Positions 8,702 to 18,440 of a DNA stretch of 64,000 nt are shown here, one piece after another (the stretch's first letter is position 1; each line of letters starts with the position of its first letter). The notes under the pieces were generated by a model. It was given only the letters and a program-made list of their open reading frames with translations, ran no database searches and had not been told where the DNA came from. This stretch comes from Maribacter zhoushanensis (lineage in GTDB: Bacteria > Bacteroidota > Bacteroidia > Flavobacteriales > Flavobacteriaceae). Position numbers and translations under genes: made by a program. The DNA lies in contig NZ_JARKMR010000002.1 of the NCBI RefSeq assembly GCF_029350975.1, positions 434,001 to 498,000 of the forward strand. Direction: 5' to 3'.

Positions 8702-9733
8702 TTAAATTTCAATTTTTAAATACACCGAATATATACCGTCTTTTATTTCTTTTTGAAAAATGTGTTTATTGGGGTATAATAATTCTAATCTTTTCTCCAG
8801 GTTAGGTAAACCTATACCAGAGCCACTTTTATCGCTAGTTTCCTTTGGAAAATTATAATTTTCTATTTTAAAAATAACATCATTTTCTTTGGTAATCATA
8901 TCTATGGAGATAACACTCTTTTTGTTTGCGGAAACACCGTGTTTAAAAGCATTTTCAATTAATGATATGAATAGTAGAGGTGAAATTTTAATGTTAGGTT
9001 CGCTAATAGGAAAACTAGATTCTATAGTCGTATTATCGGTTAACCGAAGTTTCATGAGTTCTATATATTTTCTCATGAACTCAATTTCCTTACTTAATGA
9101 AACTAGCTCCGTATTGGTTTCATAAAGCAGGTATCTCATAAGTTTACCTAAGCTATGAATGGTTGATTTTGCCTTGTCTGGCGATAAATCAACTAAAGAA
9201 TAAATATTATTCAAAGAATTAAAGAAGAAATGCGGTTGCAGTTGGTACCTTAAATGTTGCAACTCTGTCTGTAGCTTAAAGTTTGCCGCCTCTTTACGCT
9301 CTGCTTCTGTTCTAACCAACCTTTTTGTTGATTTTATTGCTATTGAAAAAAGCAATGGTGCCGCATAAGATAACATCTGTACATAGATAAACAATTTAAA
9401 TGGAGGACCAGCTCTACCATTTTCTAAAGGTTTTCTAATAAGCTCTTTAAAGAAATTATCCTCTAGTTGTTCTTTTACTAGAATAAACAGTGAGATCATA
9501 ATTAAATTGATTCCTATAAAAGTCCAGGTTTTCTTGGTAAATAAGAACTTATCGATTAATACTAAAAAATTAGTGTAGAATATAATTGCATAGAAAAGCA
9601 TAGGTATAAAGAAATGCGCAATCAACCTATTTAAGTCTTGATCTTCGCTGTACGAAAGAATAAAAGGCATACTAAACAGCACCAACCATATGAGAAGGTG
9701 CTGAGCAATCATAATTTTTTTGTTTTTATACAT
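8702..9733 (-). CDS. LytS-type sensor histidine kinase of the efflux operon
   Basis: 343 residues. Four membrane helices in the first 140 residues (MIAQHLLIWLVLF, FFIPMLFYAIIFY, WTFIGINLIMISLFIL and LFIYVQMLSYAAPLLF) form the sensor. The His_kinase domain has the H-box LQPHFFFNSLNN (His168), an N-box ENAFKHG and a GSGIGLPNLEKRL G-box. It is encoded directly after the MacB-type permease (7-base gap) and before its response regulator. The operon context suggests that it senses substrate load or envelope stress linked to the exporter; this is inference. Confidence 0.92.
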   Translation of the reverse strand: MYKNKKIMIAQHLLIWLVLFSMPFILSYSEDQDLNRLIAHFFIPMLFYAIIFYTNFLVLIDKFLFTKKTWTFIGINLIMISLFILVKEQLEDNFFKELIRKPLENGRAGPPFKLFIYVQMLSYAAPLLFSIAIKSTKRLVRTEAERKEAANFKLQTELQHLRYQLQPHFFFNSLNNIYSLVDLSPDKAKSTIHSLGKLMRYLLYETNTELVSLSKEIEFMRKYIELMKLRLTDNTTIESSFPISEPNIKISPLLFISLIENAFKHGVSANKKSVISIDMITKENDVIFKIENYNFPKETSDKSGSGIGLPNLEKRLELLYPNKHIFQKEIKDGIYSVYLKIEI

Positions 9734-9740
9734 AATCTGT

Positions 9741-10961
9741 TTATTCGTATCGTAAAGCTGTAATTGGGTCTAAAGCAGATGCTTTCTTTGCAGGGTACCA
9801 ACCAAAGAATATACCTGTTACGGCACAAACCGCAAATGACACCACAATTGAATATAAAGCGACACTTGTAGGCCAAAGTAAGAACTTTTCAATAAACACC
9901 GTAGCTCCTAAGCCCAATAATACACCCAGCAAACCTCCTGTTATACTAATTAAAATAGCTTCTATTAGAAATTGCATTAAAATATCTGATCCCCTGCCAC
10001 CAACTGCCATTCGTAAACCAATTTCCTTAGTTCTTTCTTTCACGGATACATACATAATATTCATAATACCAATACCACCAATAAGTAAAGATATACTAGC
10101 CACGGCAACCAATAATACGGTCAACATTTCGCTTGTTGAGCTAAAAGTAGATATCAGTTCTTCCATAGAACGTACTGAAAAATCATCCTCTTCGGTATCC
10201 AGTAGTTTATGTTCTTCGCGTAATATTTCACTTACTTGTGTAACCGCTTCTTGTGCATCATCTTCACTAATGGCAGACGCCATGATTTGGTTCAAGTAAT
10301 CTATAGCTAAAATACGTTTTTGCACTGTGGTATATGGAGCAATAACTACATCATCTTGATCTTGCCCAAAGGTATTTTCTCCTTTCTCTTCCAACACTCC
10401 TATTACCTTGAAAGGTATGTTATCAAACCTAATCATTTGTCCAACAGGATTTTGCCCATCAGGAAAAACATTGTCTACTACGGTTTGGCCTAATAAAACC
10501 ACCTTAGAGGAAGATTTGACCTCGGCATCTGTAAACATACTGCCACTTTGTAGACCTACAGCCTTAATTTCCAAATAGTCAGGGTTTACACCGTATATAC
10601 TACTTGGCCAGTTACTGGCTCCGTTAATTACTTGTCCGCCTCCGTTAACAACAGGGGTAACATAGCTCAATAGGTCCGCTTTTTCCTTTATTGTTTCATA
10701 ATTATCTAAAGTTAGTGTCTGAACATCGCCACCACTACCTCTAGCCGGTCCACGGTCATCTGTACCAGGGCTTATGGTAACCATGTTAGACCCCATGCTA
10801 GATATGGTAGATCGTATACTCTCTTTAGATCCTTCGCCAATGGCTAGCATTGCTATAACCGATGCTACACCAATTATAATACCCAACATGGTCAGTAAAG
10901 TTCTCATCTTATTAAGAACGATAGCTTTATATGCAATTTTTAATAAATTAAGTATTCTCAT
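9741..10961 (-). CDS. MacB-type ABC transporter permease
   Basis: 406 residues, MacB/FtsX-like architecture without a fused ATPase: one N-terminal helix (about 20-40), a large periplasmic MacB_PCD domain (about 45-270) and three C-terminal helices ending with GWYPAKKASALDPITALRYE, the classic C-terminus of the family. In tripartite MacAB-TolC systems it transmits ATP-driven movement to the periplasmic adaptor. It starts 2 bases after the ATPase stop. The substrate could be a macrolide, peptide, lipoprotein or siderophore; the sequence does not decide. Confidence 0.93.
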   Translation of the reverse strand: MRILNLLKIAYKAIVLNKMRTLLTMLGIIIGVASVIAMLAIGEGSKESIRSTISSMGSNMVTISPGTDDRGPARGSGGDVQTLTLDNYETIKEKADLLSYVTPVVNGGGQVINGASNWPSSIYGVNPDYLEIKAVGLQSGSMFTDAEVKSSSKVVLLGQTVVDNVFPDGQNPVGQMIRFDNIPFKVIGVLEEKGENTFGQDQDDVVIAPYTTVQKRILAIDYLNQIMASAISEDDAQEAVTQVSEILREEHKLLDTEEDDFSVRSMEELISTFSSTSEMLTVLLVAVASISLLIGGIGIMNIMYVSVKERTKEIGLRMAVGGRGSDILMQFLIEAILISITGGLLGVLLGLGATVFIEKFLLWPTSVALYSIVVSFAVCAVTGIFFGWYPAKKASALDPITALRYE

Positions 10962-10963
10962 AA

Positions 10964-11707
10964 TTAATGATTTTCTTGTGGCAACTTCGCCAATTCTTCT
11001 GCTGCAGACTGTATATTGTTATTATTGTAATCTTGAATAATGTTACCATCTTTCAAAACAATAGTTCTACTACTAAATGTTGCAATATCAGGTTCGTGTG
11101 TTACAAAAGTGATCGTAATTCCCTTTCTATTTAGATCTTGAAACAACGACATTATTTCATATGATGTTCTGGTATCCAAATTACCTGTAGCTTCATCTGC
11201 CAATATCATAACCGGGTTGTTTACCAATGACCTTGCTATAGCTACACGTTGTTGCTGACCTCCGGATAATTGTGATGGTGTGTGATGCAACCTTTCCCCT
11301 AGTCCAACCATTTCAAGTGCTTTTACAGCACGTTCTCTACGTTCTTCTGTAGAAACCTTACTGTTATATAGCAAAGGCAACTCAACGTTTTCAATAGCCG
11401 ATGTTCTTGCCAAGAGATTATACGATTGAAAAATGAATCCTATTTTTTCGTTTCTTATGGTAGCAAGTTCATTTCTGCTCAAGTCTTTCATGGCAACACC
11501 ATCAATCTCATAATTTCCTGAAGTAGGTTGATCCAAACAACCTAAAATATTAAGCATGGTACTTTTTCCAGAACCACTAGATCCCATAATAGTAACAAAT
11601 TCACCTTCTTCTATGGTAAATGAAATTCCACGTAAAGCATGAACCGTTTCGGTACCCATGGTAAACTCACGTTTTAAATTTTCTATTTTTATGATTTCTT
11701 TACTCAT
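10964..11707 (-). CDS. MacB/LolD-type ABC transporter ATP-binding protein
   Basis: 247 residues. Walker A GSSGSGKST (42-50), the Q-loop in FIFQSYNLL, signature LSGGQQQRVAIARSL, Walker B MILADEATGNLD and the switch His in TFVTHEPD are all intact. A C-terminal extension is rich in Asn/Gln. It belongs to the MacB/LolD subfamily of lipoprotein or drug export ATPases and pairs with the separate permease 2 bases downstream. Confidence 0.94.
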   Translation of the reverse strand: MSKEIIKIENLKREFTMGTETVHALRGISFTIEEGEFVTIMGSSGSGKSTMLNILGCLDQPTSGNYEIDGVAMKDLSRNELATIRNEKIGFIFQSYNLLARTSAIENVELPLLYNSKVSTEERRERAVKALEMVGLGERLHHTPSQLSGGQQQRVAIARSLVNNPVMILADEATGNLDTRTSYEIMSLFQDLNRKGITITFVTHEPDIATFSSRTIVLKDGNIIQDYNNNNIQSAAEELAKLPQENH

Positions 11708-11712
11708 AGCGC

Positions 11713-12924
11713 TTATCTTTTTCCAGGTCGTTGTGGCATAAACGGACTTTCTTCTCCTCCTGCCGAAGCATCTGTTTGTGTTGTTTCAGATTTTAAGCTG
11801 TATACTAATTTATCACCTTCGTTAATTCCGTCAAGAATTTGAACGTTAACACCATCGCTTGCACCAAGAGTTACCGCTTTAGGAGATATAGCTCCATTAT
11901 TTTCCAATACCCATACTTTTGTTCCTTTATCACCATCCTGCCTTGATCCGCCTTCAGGACGATCAACAATTATATTCTCTTGTTGATTGTAAGCCATCAT
12001 TTCCGGAGGTGTAGGTTTAAAATTAATAGCCTTTGCCTCTATCGATAAAACATCTTTTAGCTCTAACGTATAGATTGATATGGTTGCCGTTAACCCTGGT
12101 TTTAATTTTAAATCTGGATTATCAGCTTTAATGACAACCGTATAGGTTACAACATTAGATGTCACGGTAGGATCTAGCCGTACTTGTGTAACTTCGCCCT
12201 CAAATTCTTCTTCTTGATAGGCGTCTACGGTAAAGCTAACACGTTGCCCTACGGTAACCTCCCCTATATCCGCTTCATCAACATCTGCCTCCACTTGCAT
12301 TTCTTTTAAATCTTGTGCAATGGTGAACAATGTAGGTGTGCTATAACTAGCCGCAACGGTTTGCCCTTCTTCGATATCTCTAGATAATACCACACCGTCT
12401 ATAGGAGAATATATATTGGCATAACCTAAATTTGTTTTCGCTTGTTGCAAATCTGATAAACGCTGTGTTACTGTACCTTTAGCCGTTTCGTAATTATAAA
12501 GAGCATCATCAAAGTCAGACTTACTAATAACTTGATTTTCATATAAACTTTTCTGCCTTTCGTAAATGGTCTGTAAATAATTACGTTGGCTTATAGCATT
12601 ATCATAAGCTGCTTGGGCTTGTGTAGTAGCTGCTTTTAGGTTGGTTTTATCCAATTCTGCAATAAGTTGCCCTTCGGTAACTACGCTATTATAATCTACG
12701 TACACTTTTTCCACTACGCCAGACACTTGTGTACCTACGTCTACTTGATTAGTTGGCTCAATGGTTCCGGTAGCCGTTACCATTGTGGTAACATTACCTT
12801 TTCTTGCCGCTATGGTCTTAACTTCAATAGCTGTTGTGTCATTACCTTTTAGAAAGCTGTAAGCAACAAAAGCAAAGATGGCCAATACGACACCTCCTAT
12901 TATGATTTTATTTTTATTTTTCAT
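11713..12924 (-). CDS. Periplasmic adaptor of the tripartite exporter (MacA/HlyD family)
   Basis: 403 residues. One N-terminal anchor helix (about 7-25), lipoyl halves flanking an alpha-hairpin (about 90-165, Gln/Ala-rich with QAAYDNAISQRNYL), then beta-barrel and membrane-proximal domains. Motifs GTIEPTNQVDVGTQVSG and YSPIDGVVLSRDIEEGQTV are typical of RND/ABC membrane fusion proteins, MacA subgroup. It links the inner-membrane ABC permease to the TolC-like channel encoded just upstream (5-base gap). The C-terminus ends in a Gly/Pro/Arg-rich tail. Confidence 0.93.
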   Translation of the reverse strand: MKNKNKIIIGGVVLAIFAFVAYSFLKGNDTTAIEVKTIAARKGNVTTMVTATGTIEPTNQVDVGTQVSGVVEKVYVDYNSVVTEGQLIAELDKTNLKAATTQAQAAYDNAISQRNYLQTIYERQKSLYENQVISKSDFDDALYNYETAKGTVTQRLSDLQQAKTNLGYANIYSPIDGVVLSRDIEEGQTVAASYSTPTLFTIAQDLKEMQVEADVDEADIGEVTVGQRVSFTVDAYQEEEFEGEVTQVRLDPTVTSNVVTYTVVIKADNPDLKLKPGLTATISIYTLELKDVLSIEAKAINFKPTPPEMMAYNQQENIIVDRPEGGSRQDGDKGTKVWVLENNGAISPKAVTLGASDGVNVQILDGINEGDKLVYSLKSETTQTDASAGGEESPFMPQRPGKR

Positions 12925-12929
12925 TTTGA

Positions 12930-14261
12930 CTAAAGTTTAATTTTGTTTCCTTGATAAAATTGTAATAATTGATGGTATAAAATATTTAGGTATTTAGACT
13001 GTATGTAATTCTGTTGCGCATTGGTAAATGTATTCTGACTTACCACTAGATCGGTAGTACTTAAATCTCCAAGCTCATACCTTTTTTGTGCAAGGTTATA
13101 AGATTGTTCTGCGGCACTTTGTGATGCTTCTGCAGCAACTAATTGCTCTTGAGAAGAAAGTGCATATTGGTAAGCTGTTTCTACCTTTTTAATAACTTCT
13201 TTTTCTACTACTTGCTTTTGTATTTCTGCTTTTTCTATATTTAATGCAGCAATTTGTACAGCAGATTTAGTCTTGTTTCTATTAAAAATTGGAACGCTTA
13301 AGCTTAAACCAAGTCTCTGGTTAAAATTGACATCTAGTTGATCATAAAAAGTATTGTCGCTAATACTTGTATACCCAGAACCAAGACTACCTGTTAATGA
13401 CAACGTAGGTAAATAACCTCCTTTGGCTATTTCTAACTCTTTTTCGTTAATCAAGATATTGGTGGTACTGGCCTCTACTTCTGGCAAATACGATAAAGCA
13501 TTTGTGTAGATTGCTTCTTTGTTTAGTTCTAAATGAATTAAATCATGATTTTCATCTACCGTTTCTATTTGTAAATCATCTAAAGGCGATAATTCCAACA
13601 ATTGCTTTAGGTCTATAATGTTAAGCTCATAATCATTTTTAGCGGCAATAATATTATACTTATTGGTAGCTGCTTGACTTTGTGCCTCTGTATAGTCGCT
13701 TAATGCTATGGTACCGGCTTCTAACCTTGATTTTGCTCTTAGCACTTCTTTTTCTGATGCAGCTAAATTATTTTCTGCAATGGTGATACCCTCTTTGCTG
13801 TATAATGCCTGTAGATATGACTCTAAAATGCTTATAACAATATTGTTTTTAGCCTCTTGCGCCAGTAAACTATTTTGCTCTATTAAAAGTTTATTTTGCT
13901 TTACTTGATTGCTTAATTGATTACCCTGGTAGAGCGTCATAGAACTGTTAACTCCTAAATTTGTACTATGTATCTGATCAGAAACATAATCACTTGTAAT
14001 AGGATCAATAGTGGTACCACTAGAAAAATTTTGAGATGCGCTACCGAATAGATTAGGAAGTTTGGCAGATTTAGCCGTTTTATAATCTACTTCAGAAATA
14101 TTGGCATTTATTTCGGCATCTTTAACGGTGATATTGTTTTCAATGGCATATGAAATACAATCTTCTAAGGACCATATTTTTGATGCCTCTTCAGTTTCTG
14201 TTTCTTGCGAAAAACCAAACTGAGCACATAAAATGCTTGTTATAATTATAAATTGTTTCAT
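12930..14261 (-). CDS. TolC-family outer membrane efflux protein
   Basis: 443 residues from the ATG at 14261 (MKQFIIITSILCAQFGFSQ signal peptide); a GTG 24 bases upstream would put residues before the signal. Two OEP repeats with long heptad-rich helices alternate with beta strands, the pattern of a TolC trimer subunit. It is the first gene of the six-gene operon, which continues with adaptor, ATPase, permease, kinase and regulator. It should provide the outer-membrane exit duct for that exporter. Confidence 0.93.
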   Translation of the reverse strand: MKQFIIITSILCAQFGFSQETETEEASKIWSLEDCISYAIENNITVKDAEINANISEVDYKTAKSAKLPNLFGSASQNFSSGTTIDPITSDYVSDQIHSTNLGVNSSMTLYQGNQLSNQVKQNKLLIEQNSLLAQEAKNNIVISILESYLQALYSKEGITIAENNLAASEKEVLRAKSRLEAGTIALSDYTEAQSQAATNKYNIIAAKNDYELNIIDLKQLLELSPLDDLQIETVDENHDLIHLELNKEAIYTNALSYLPEVEASTTNILINEKELEIAKGGYLPTLSLTGSLGSGYTSISDNTFYDQLDVNFNQRLGLSLSVPIFNRNKTKSAVQIAALNIEKAEIQKQVVEKEVIKKVETAYQYALSSQEQLVAAEASQSAAEQSYNLAQKRYELGDLSTTDLVVSQNTFTNAQQNYIQSKYLNILYHQLLQFYQGNKIKL

Positions 14262-14379
14262 TTTAAGCGTGTTTTTAATTAACACTCCAAAAGTGAAACT
14301 TTATACTACCTTAATAAAAAGGAATAGAAGAATAGGTAGTTTGTATATGTAGAAAGTCGAATTTTATCGACGAGAATAT

Positions 14380-14412
14380 CAGGCAATTGCTATTTAAAAC
14401 AGCAATTGCCTG
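14380..14412 (-). terminator. Hairpin after the BNR-repeat gene, probable terminator
   Basis: A perfect 12-bp inverted repeat (CAGGCAATTGCT and AGCAATTGCCTG, 9-base loop) begins 8 bases beyond the stop at 14420. The T-run after it is weak. A second small hairpin (GTCGA/TCGAC, 14356-14371) follows. Confidence 0.6.
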
Positions 14413-14419
14413 TATCCAT

Positions 14420-17413
14420 TTAATTTAATTGTGCTTGTTGTTTCACAGTATTTAACTGCTGCTGAAGGTCTTTTAGTCGCTCTACTTCTTCTTGACCTGG
14501 TATTTTATCTACACCACCAACAATGTATGATAAATAGGCTATTTGAGGAACCAACATTTGCTGTGGATAAGCACCTTTGTCATTTTTAATTGTCTTTAAA
14601 ACAGATTCCAAAGATTCCTTTTTAGTGCCTTTGCTTTTCTTTATTTGTGCTTCTAAATCACTTTGAAATTTTCTTGCATCAGTCAATAAATCAAGTACTT
14701 TATTTTCAAAAGCTAAATGCTCTGTTATAATAGTTTCATCAATCCCTTCTTCGGCTAATCGTGGATCAACCAAAATTTCAAATGGCTGCTCATAGGTTTC
14801 TTTGTCTACAGTTAATTTAACTGTATACCTTCCTGGTAGCACTATAGGTCCGTTTTTGTAGCTTCTAGATTTATTATCGCTCCAAGCGCCTTTTTGGCGC
14901 ATATCCCATTGAAATCTATTCAAGCCTTTCTTAGTTTCCAATTTTGTGTCAAAGTAGCTGAAAGACATGCTCAAACTCATATTATCCACTTCTTCTTTAC
15001 TGGATTTCATCTTGGTTGAATCACTGATGATAGTTGCTATTGTCTGTTTATTAGCATCCAAAATTTCTAATTGCACATTGTTTTTACCATCTTTAGGTAG
15101 GTAATAATCAATTAAAACTCCCGTTTTTGGATAATTAGGGAAACCTTTATCACGTCGCGGAGTTCTGTAACGTATTGTGTTATCTGGTTGAAACAAAACA
15201 GTCGTATCTTTTAAAGATGCCATTGATGGGTTTCTTAATGAAGTAATATTATCCAATACCCAGAATCCACGACCCATTGTACTTAATACCAAATCTCCTC
15301 TATTAATGATAATATCGGTAATTGGTGTAACGGGTAAGTTTTGTTGAAATGACTTCCATTTTTGACCATCATTAAATGAAACGAACATGCCATATTCTGT
15401 ACCGGCATATAACAGACCTGCCGTTTTTGGGTCTTCACGTAAAACTTTACTCGTATAATCTGATGGAACTCCGTTTGTCAATAATTCCCAAGTTTTACCA
15501 TAATTTTCGGTTTTATAGAAATATGGAGTAGGATCACCTAATAAATGTCTATCAACTGATATATAAGCTTTTGCTGGATTAAATTGAGAAGGTTCTATTG
15601 ATTCAACTCTACCTCCTTTTGGCATTTTTTTAGGCGTTACGTTCGTCCAAGTTTGTCCACCATCTTGTGTTAAAGAAACTACGCCGTCATTTGAGCCTGT
15701 CCAAATAAGGTCTTTTTTAACTTTAGATTCTCGTATAGAGTAAATTGTACTGTAATATTCTTCACCTGTAATGTCTCTAGTTATTGGACTACCGGAATTC
15801 ACCTGTTTATCAGCTTCAAAAGCTGTTAAATCTGGCGAAATTGTTTCCCAAATGACTCCGTCGTTTCTAGTTTTATGTACAAATTGAGAGCCCATATACA
15901 CAACATCTGGGTCATGTGGTGAAACATGAACGGGAGCTACACGTTGAAAACGATATTTTAAATCTTTAGGATTGTGCCCATATATATTAGAAGCTCCTAT
16001 AGAGTATTCCCTACCTACTCCGGTAATTTTATTGTAAACGCTAAAACGACCTTTACAATTATTATAAACGATATTATGATTGCCTGGTTTAGGTATTGAT
16101 GGACCGGTTTCACAACCACCAACTTCAATCATAACTTGAGTACCCTGTGCAGAAGTACCGCTAGGGGCTGAACTTGGTATGGCAATGGTTGTATTATCTT
16201 GTTGTGCTCCATAAATCCAATATGGGTATTGATCATCTACCGCTACTTGATATATTTCTGCCGTAGGTTGGTTAAATTGCGAAGACCATGTTTTACCGCC
16301 GTTATGAGAAACATTTGCACCACCATCATTACACTGAATCAATAAATCTGGATTATTAGGATTCAACCAGATATCATGATTGTCACCATGGGGAACAGTC
16401 ATTCTTTTCCAACTTTTACCACCATCAATAGATTTCAATAATGGGTTGGCATTACTATAAACTATGTCAGGGTTTGTTGGGTCAAGCTCAATATTTGTAT
16501 AATAGAAAGGTCTGTTTACAAGCCCTATATTACTAGAGGTCTGAATAAAAGATTTTCCTTGATCTACAGATTTATAAACGCCACCTTCTTTTCCAGGAGC
16601 TTCAATTACTGCATATAAAATACTAGAATCAACGGCAGAAACTGCCAAATCAATTTTACCGATTAAACCTTGAGGTAAGCCCGTTTCCAGTTTTATCCAA
16701 TCTTTACCTCCGTTTACTGATTTGTAAATTCCGCCTTCGCTATTTTCGCCACCAGAGATAATTGTCCAAGGTGTACGTTGTGCTTTCCAAGCGGCAGCAT
16801 AAACCACATTAGGGTTACCGGGTAGTAATTCTAAATCTGCGAATCCGGTTGTGTTAGAAATATGCAACATTTTTTCCCATGTAGTACCGCCATCCGTAGT
16901 CTTATAGATTCCACGTTCTTCATTTTCTTTAAAAGCATCACCAATGGCCGCAACCCAAACTATATTACTGTTAGTAGGATCAATTTCCACAGCACCAATC
17001 TGTCCTGCATTCTTTAATCCTATATGGTTCCATGTTTTACCTGCGTCTATAGACTTGTACATGCCTTTTCCACTAATAATGTTACTACGCAATCCATCAG
17101 AACCGGTACCTACGTACACAATGTTGGGGTCATTTAGTGCAACTTCAATGGCACCTATAGATGGAGTATCAAAAAATCCGTCAGAAATATTATTCCATGT
17201 AGTTCCATAATCATCCGTTTTCCAGACACCGGCGCCAGAGGCACCTAAATAAAATGTACCGGGCAAAACAGGAGTGCCGGTAACGGTAGTTACGCGACCA
17301 CCTCTTTGTGGACCAACGGTACGGTATTGTAAAGCTGAAAAATCTTGAGAAAATAGTGTTGTGGAGGCTAATGCAAATACTGCAATTGCAAGTTGTTGAA
17401 AGTAAGGTTTCAT
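14420..17413 (-). CDS. Secreted BNR/sortilin-type beta-propeller protein
   Basis: 997 residues with a signal peptide (cleavage near SQDFS, residue 22). About ten Asp-box/BNR motifs of the form S-x-D-x-G-x-T-W are visible from residue 70 to 700 (KTDDYGTTW, KSIDAGKTW, KTTDGGTTW, KSVNGGKDW, LTQDGGQTW and others), as in VPS10/sortilin propellers. Residues from about 750 on include a beta domain and a helical C-terminus. Proteins of this family in Bacteroidota are commonly labelled glycosyl hydrolase, but no catalytic residues can be assigned, so a binding or scaffold role is as likely. It is monocistronic. Confidence 0.85.
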   Translation of the reverse strand: MKPYFQQLAIAVFALASTTLFSQDFSALQYRTVGPQRGGRVTTVTGTPVLPGTFYLGASGAGVWKTDDYGTTWNNISDGFFDTPSIGAIEVALNDPNIVYVGTGSDGLRSNIISGKGMYKSIDAGKTWNHIGLKNAGQIGAVEIDPTNSNIVWVAAIGDAFKENEERGIYKTTDGGTTWEKMLHISNTTGFADLELLPGNPNVVYAAAWKAQRTPWTIISGGENSEGGIYKSVNGGKDWIKLETGLPQGLIGKIDLAVSAVDSSILYAVIEAPGKEGGVYKSVDQGKSFIQTSSNIGLVNRPFYYTNIELDPTNPDIVYSNANPLLKSIDGGKSWKRMTVPHGDNHDIWLNPNNPDLLIQCNDGGANVSHNGGKTWSSQFNQPTAEIYQVAVDDQYPYWIYGAQQDNTTIAIPSSAPSGTSAQGTQVMIEVGGCETGPSIPKPGNHNIVYNNCKGRFSVYNKITGVGREYSIGASNIYGHNPKDLKYRFQRVAPVHVSPHDPDVVYMGSQFVHKTRNDGVIWETISPDLTAFEADKQVNSGSPITRDITGEEYYSTIYSIRESKVKKDLIWTGSNDGVVSLTQDGGQTWTNVTPKKMPKGGRVESIEPSQFNPAKAYISVDRHLLGDPTPYFYKTENYGKTWELLTNGVPSDYTSKVLREDPKTAGLLYAGTEYGMFVSFNDGQKWKSFQQNLPVTPITDIIINRGDLVLSTMGRGFWVLDNITSLRNPSMASLKDTTVLFQPDNTIRYRTPRRDKGFPNYPKTGVLIDYYLPKDGKNNVQLEILDANKQTIATIISDSTKMKSSKEEVDNMSLSMSFSYFDTKLETKKGLNRFQWDMRQKGAWSDNKSRSYKNGPIVLPGRYTVKLTVDKETYEQPFEILVDPRLAEEGIDETIITEHLAFENKVLDLLTDARKFQSDLEAQIKKSKGTKKESLESVLKTIKNDKGAYPQQMLVPQIAYLSYIVGGVDKIPGQEEVERLKDLQQQLNTVKQQAQLN

Positions 17414-17582
17414 TTAAGTGTAGATAATAGGTTGGTTAAAACCTAAAGTTACTTAAACCTTTACGCAAAACATACCATGAAAGAAATTTTTACGATTTTC
17501 TTAATTTGACAATTGCTTATTAAGATTTGACCTGATCTAGTGCTAAAATTTTAGATAAAATAGTGGTATGAAAAAACTTGGT

Positions 17583-18419
17583 CTACTTATCAGCTTCTTT
17601 GAGCTTGTCATTTTCCCAAATACCACTTATGACAGAACCTTCTTTTTTATGAAAAATACCTTTACCATTGCGCATGTCGTCCTTCCACTGCCCTTTATAC
17701 TTTTCACCGTTAGGCCAAAAATAGGTGCCTTCTCCATTACGCATATCATTCTTATAGCTGCCAATATAATACTGACCATCTGCCCAATAAAAGGTACCAT
17801 TACCTTCGCGTAGATTGTCTTCCCATTCGCCTTCGTACCTACTGCCCGTTTCCAATACCGCAATACCGATACCATTGGCTTTATTATTTTTCACCTGACC
17901 AACATAATGTAATGCAGTACCTTTTTTACTAGTAAAACTAAGATATTCTCCAAAGGATTTATTGTTCAACTGCTTACGCATATTAGTAATTTGAACACGC
18001 GCTTTTTCTAATGCAAAATTTAAAGAATCTATACTTCTGATTTCGCTTTGCGAAACTGGTGCAATAGCCGTTGAATCTAAGGCAATCTTTTCTGTTCCCT
18101 TTTCTGTAGTGTTAACCGTATTATTTTGCATTAACTTCTGTGCAAGCGCAATACGTAAAGGGATAACGGTATTTAACTCTTCATGATTCTGTAGGGTAGT
18201 ATTGTAAGATTCAATCGCCTTGTTATAATCTCCCTCCATTAAAACAGAGTCAATTGCTACCAACTCTTTATTACCTGTAACCAATACATCTAGCTCCTTT
18301 TTTGCTTTGCTGCTCTCCCCTATTTCATTCTGTAAAGTGTTAGACTTTACACCAAAATAGAGTGCTAATACAGAAATAATAGCAAGCAAACCGTACAATG
18401 TAATATCCTTCTTTTTCAT
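17583..18419 (-). CDS. Membrane-anchored MORN-repeat protein
   Basis: 278 residues. One N-terminal helix (about 5-23) is followed by a coiled-coil region (about 25-165), then at least four MORN repeats (YEGEWEDNLREGNGTFYW, YYIGSYKNDMRNGEGTYFW, YKGQWKDDMRNGKGIFH and a last partial one). MORN repeats are short beta hairpins that mediate lipid or protein contacts. The domain should lie in the periplasm given the single N-terminal helix. It is the last gene of a three-gene unit after the DUF2490 and the 652-residue MORN-like protein, so the three may form one envelope complex. Confidence 0.87.
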   Translation of the reverse strand: MKKKDITLYGLLAIISVLALYFGVKSNTLQNEIGESSKAKKELDVLVTGNKELVAIDSVLMEGDYNKAIESYNTTLQNHEELNTVIPLRIALAQKLMQNNTVNTTEKGTEKIALDSTAIAPVSQSEIRSIDSLNFALEKARVQITNMRKQLNNKSFGEYLSFTSKKGTALHYVGQVKNNKANGIGIAVLETGSRYEGEWEDNLREGNGTFYWADGQYYIGSYKNDMRNGEGTYFWPNGEKYKGQWKDDMRNGKGIFHKKEGSVISGIWENDKLKEADK

Positions 18420-18440
18420 ACTTATCTATTAGCTAAACTT

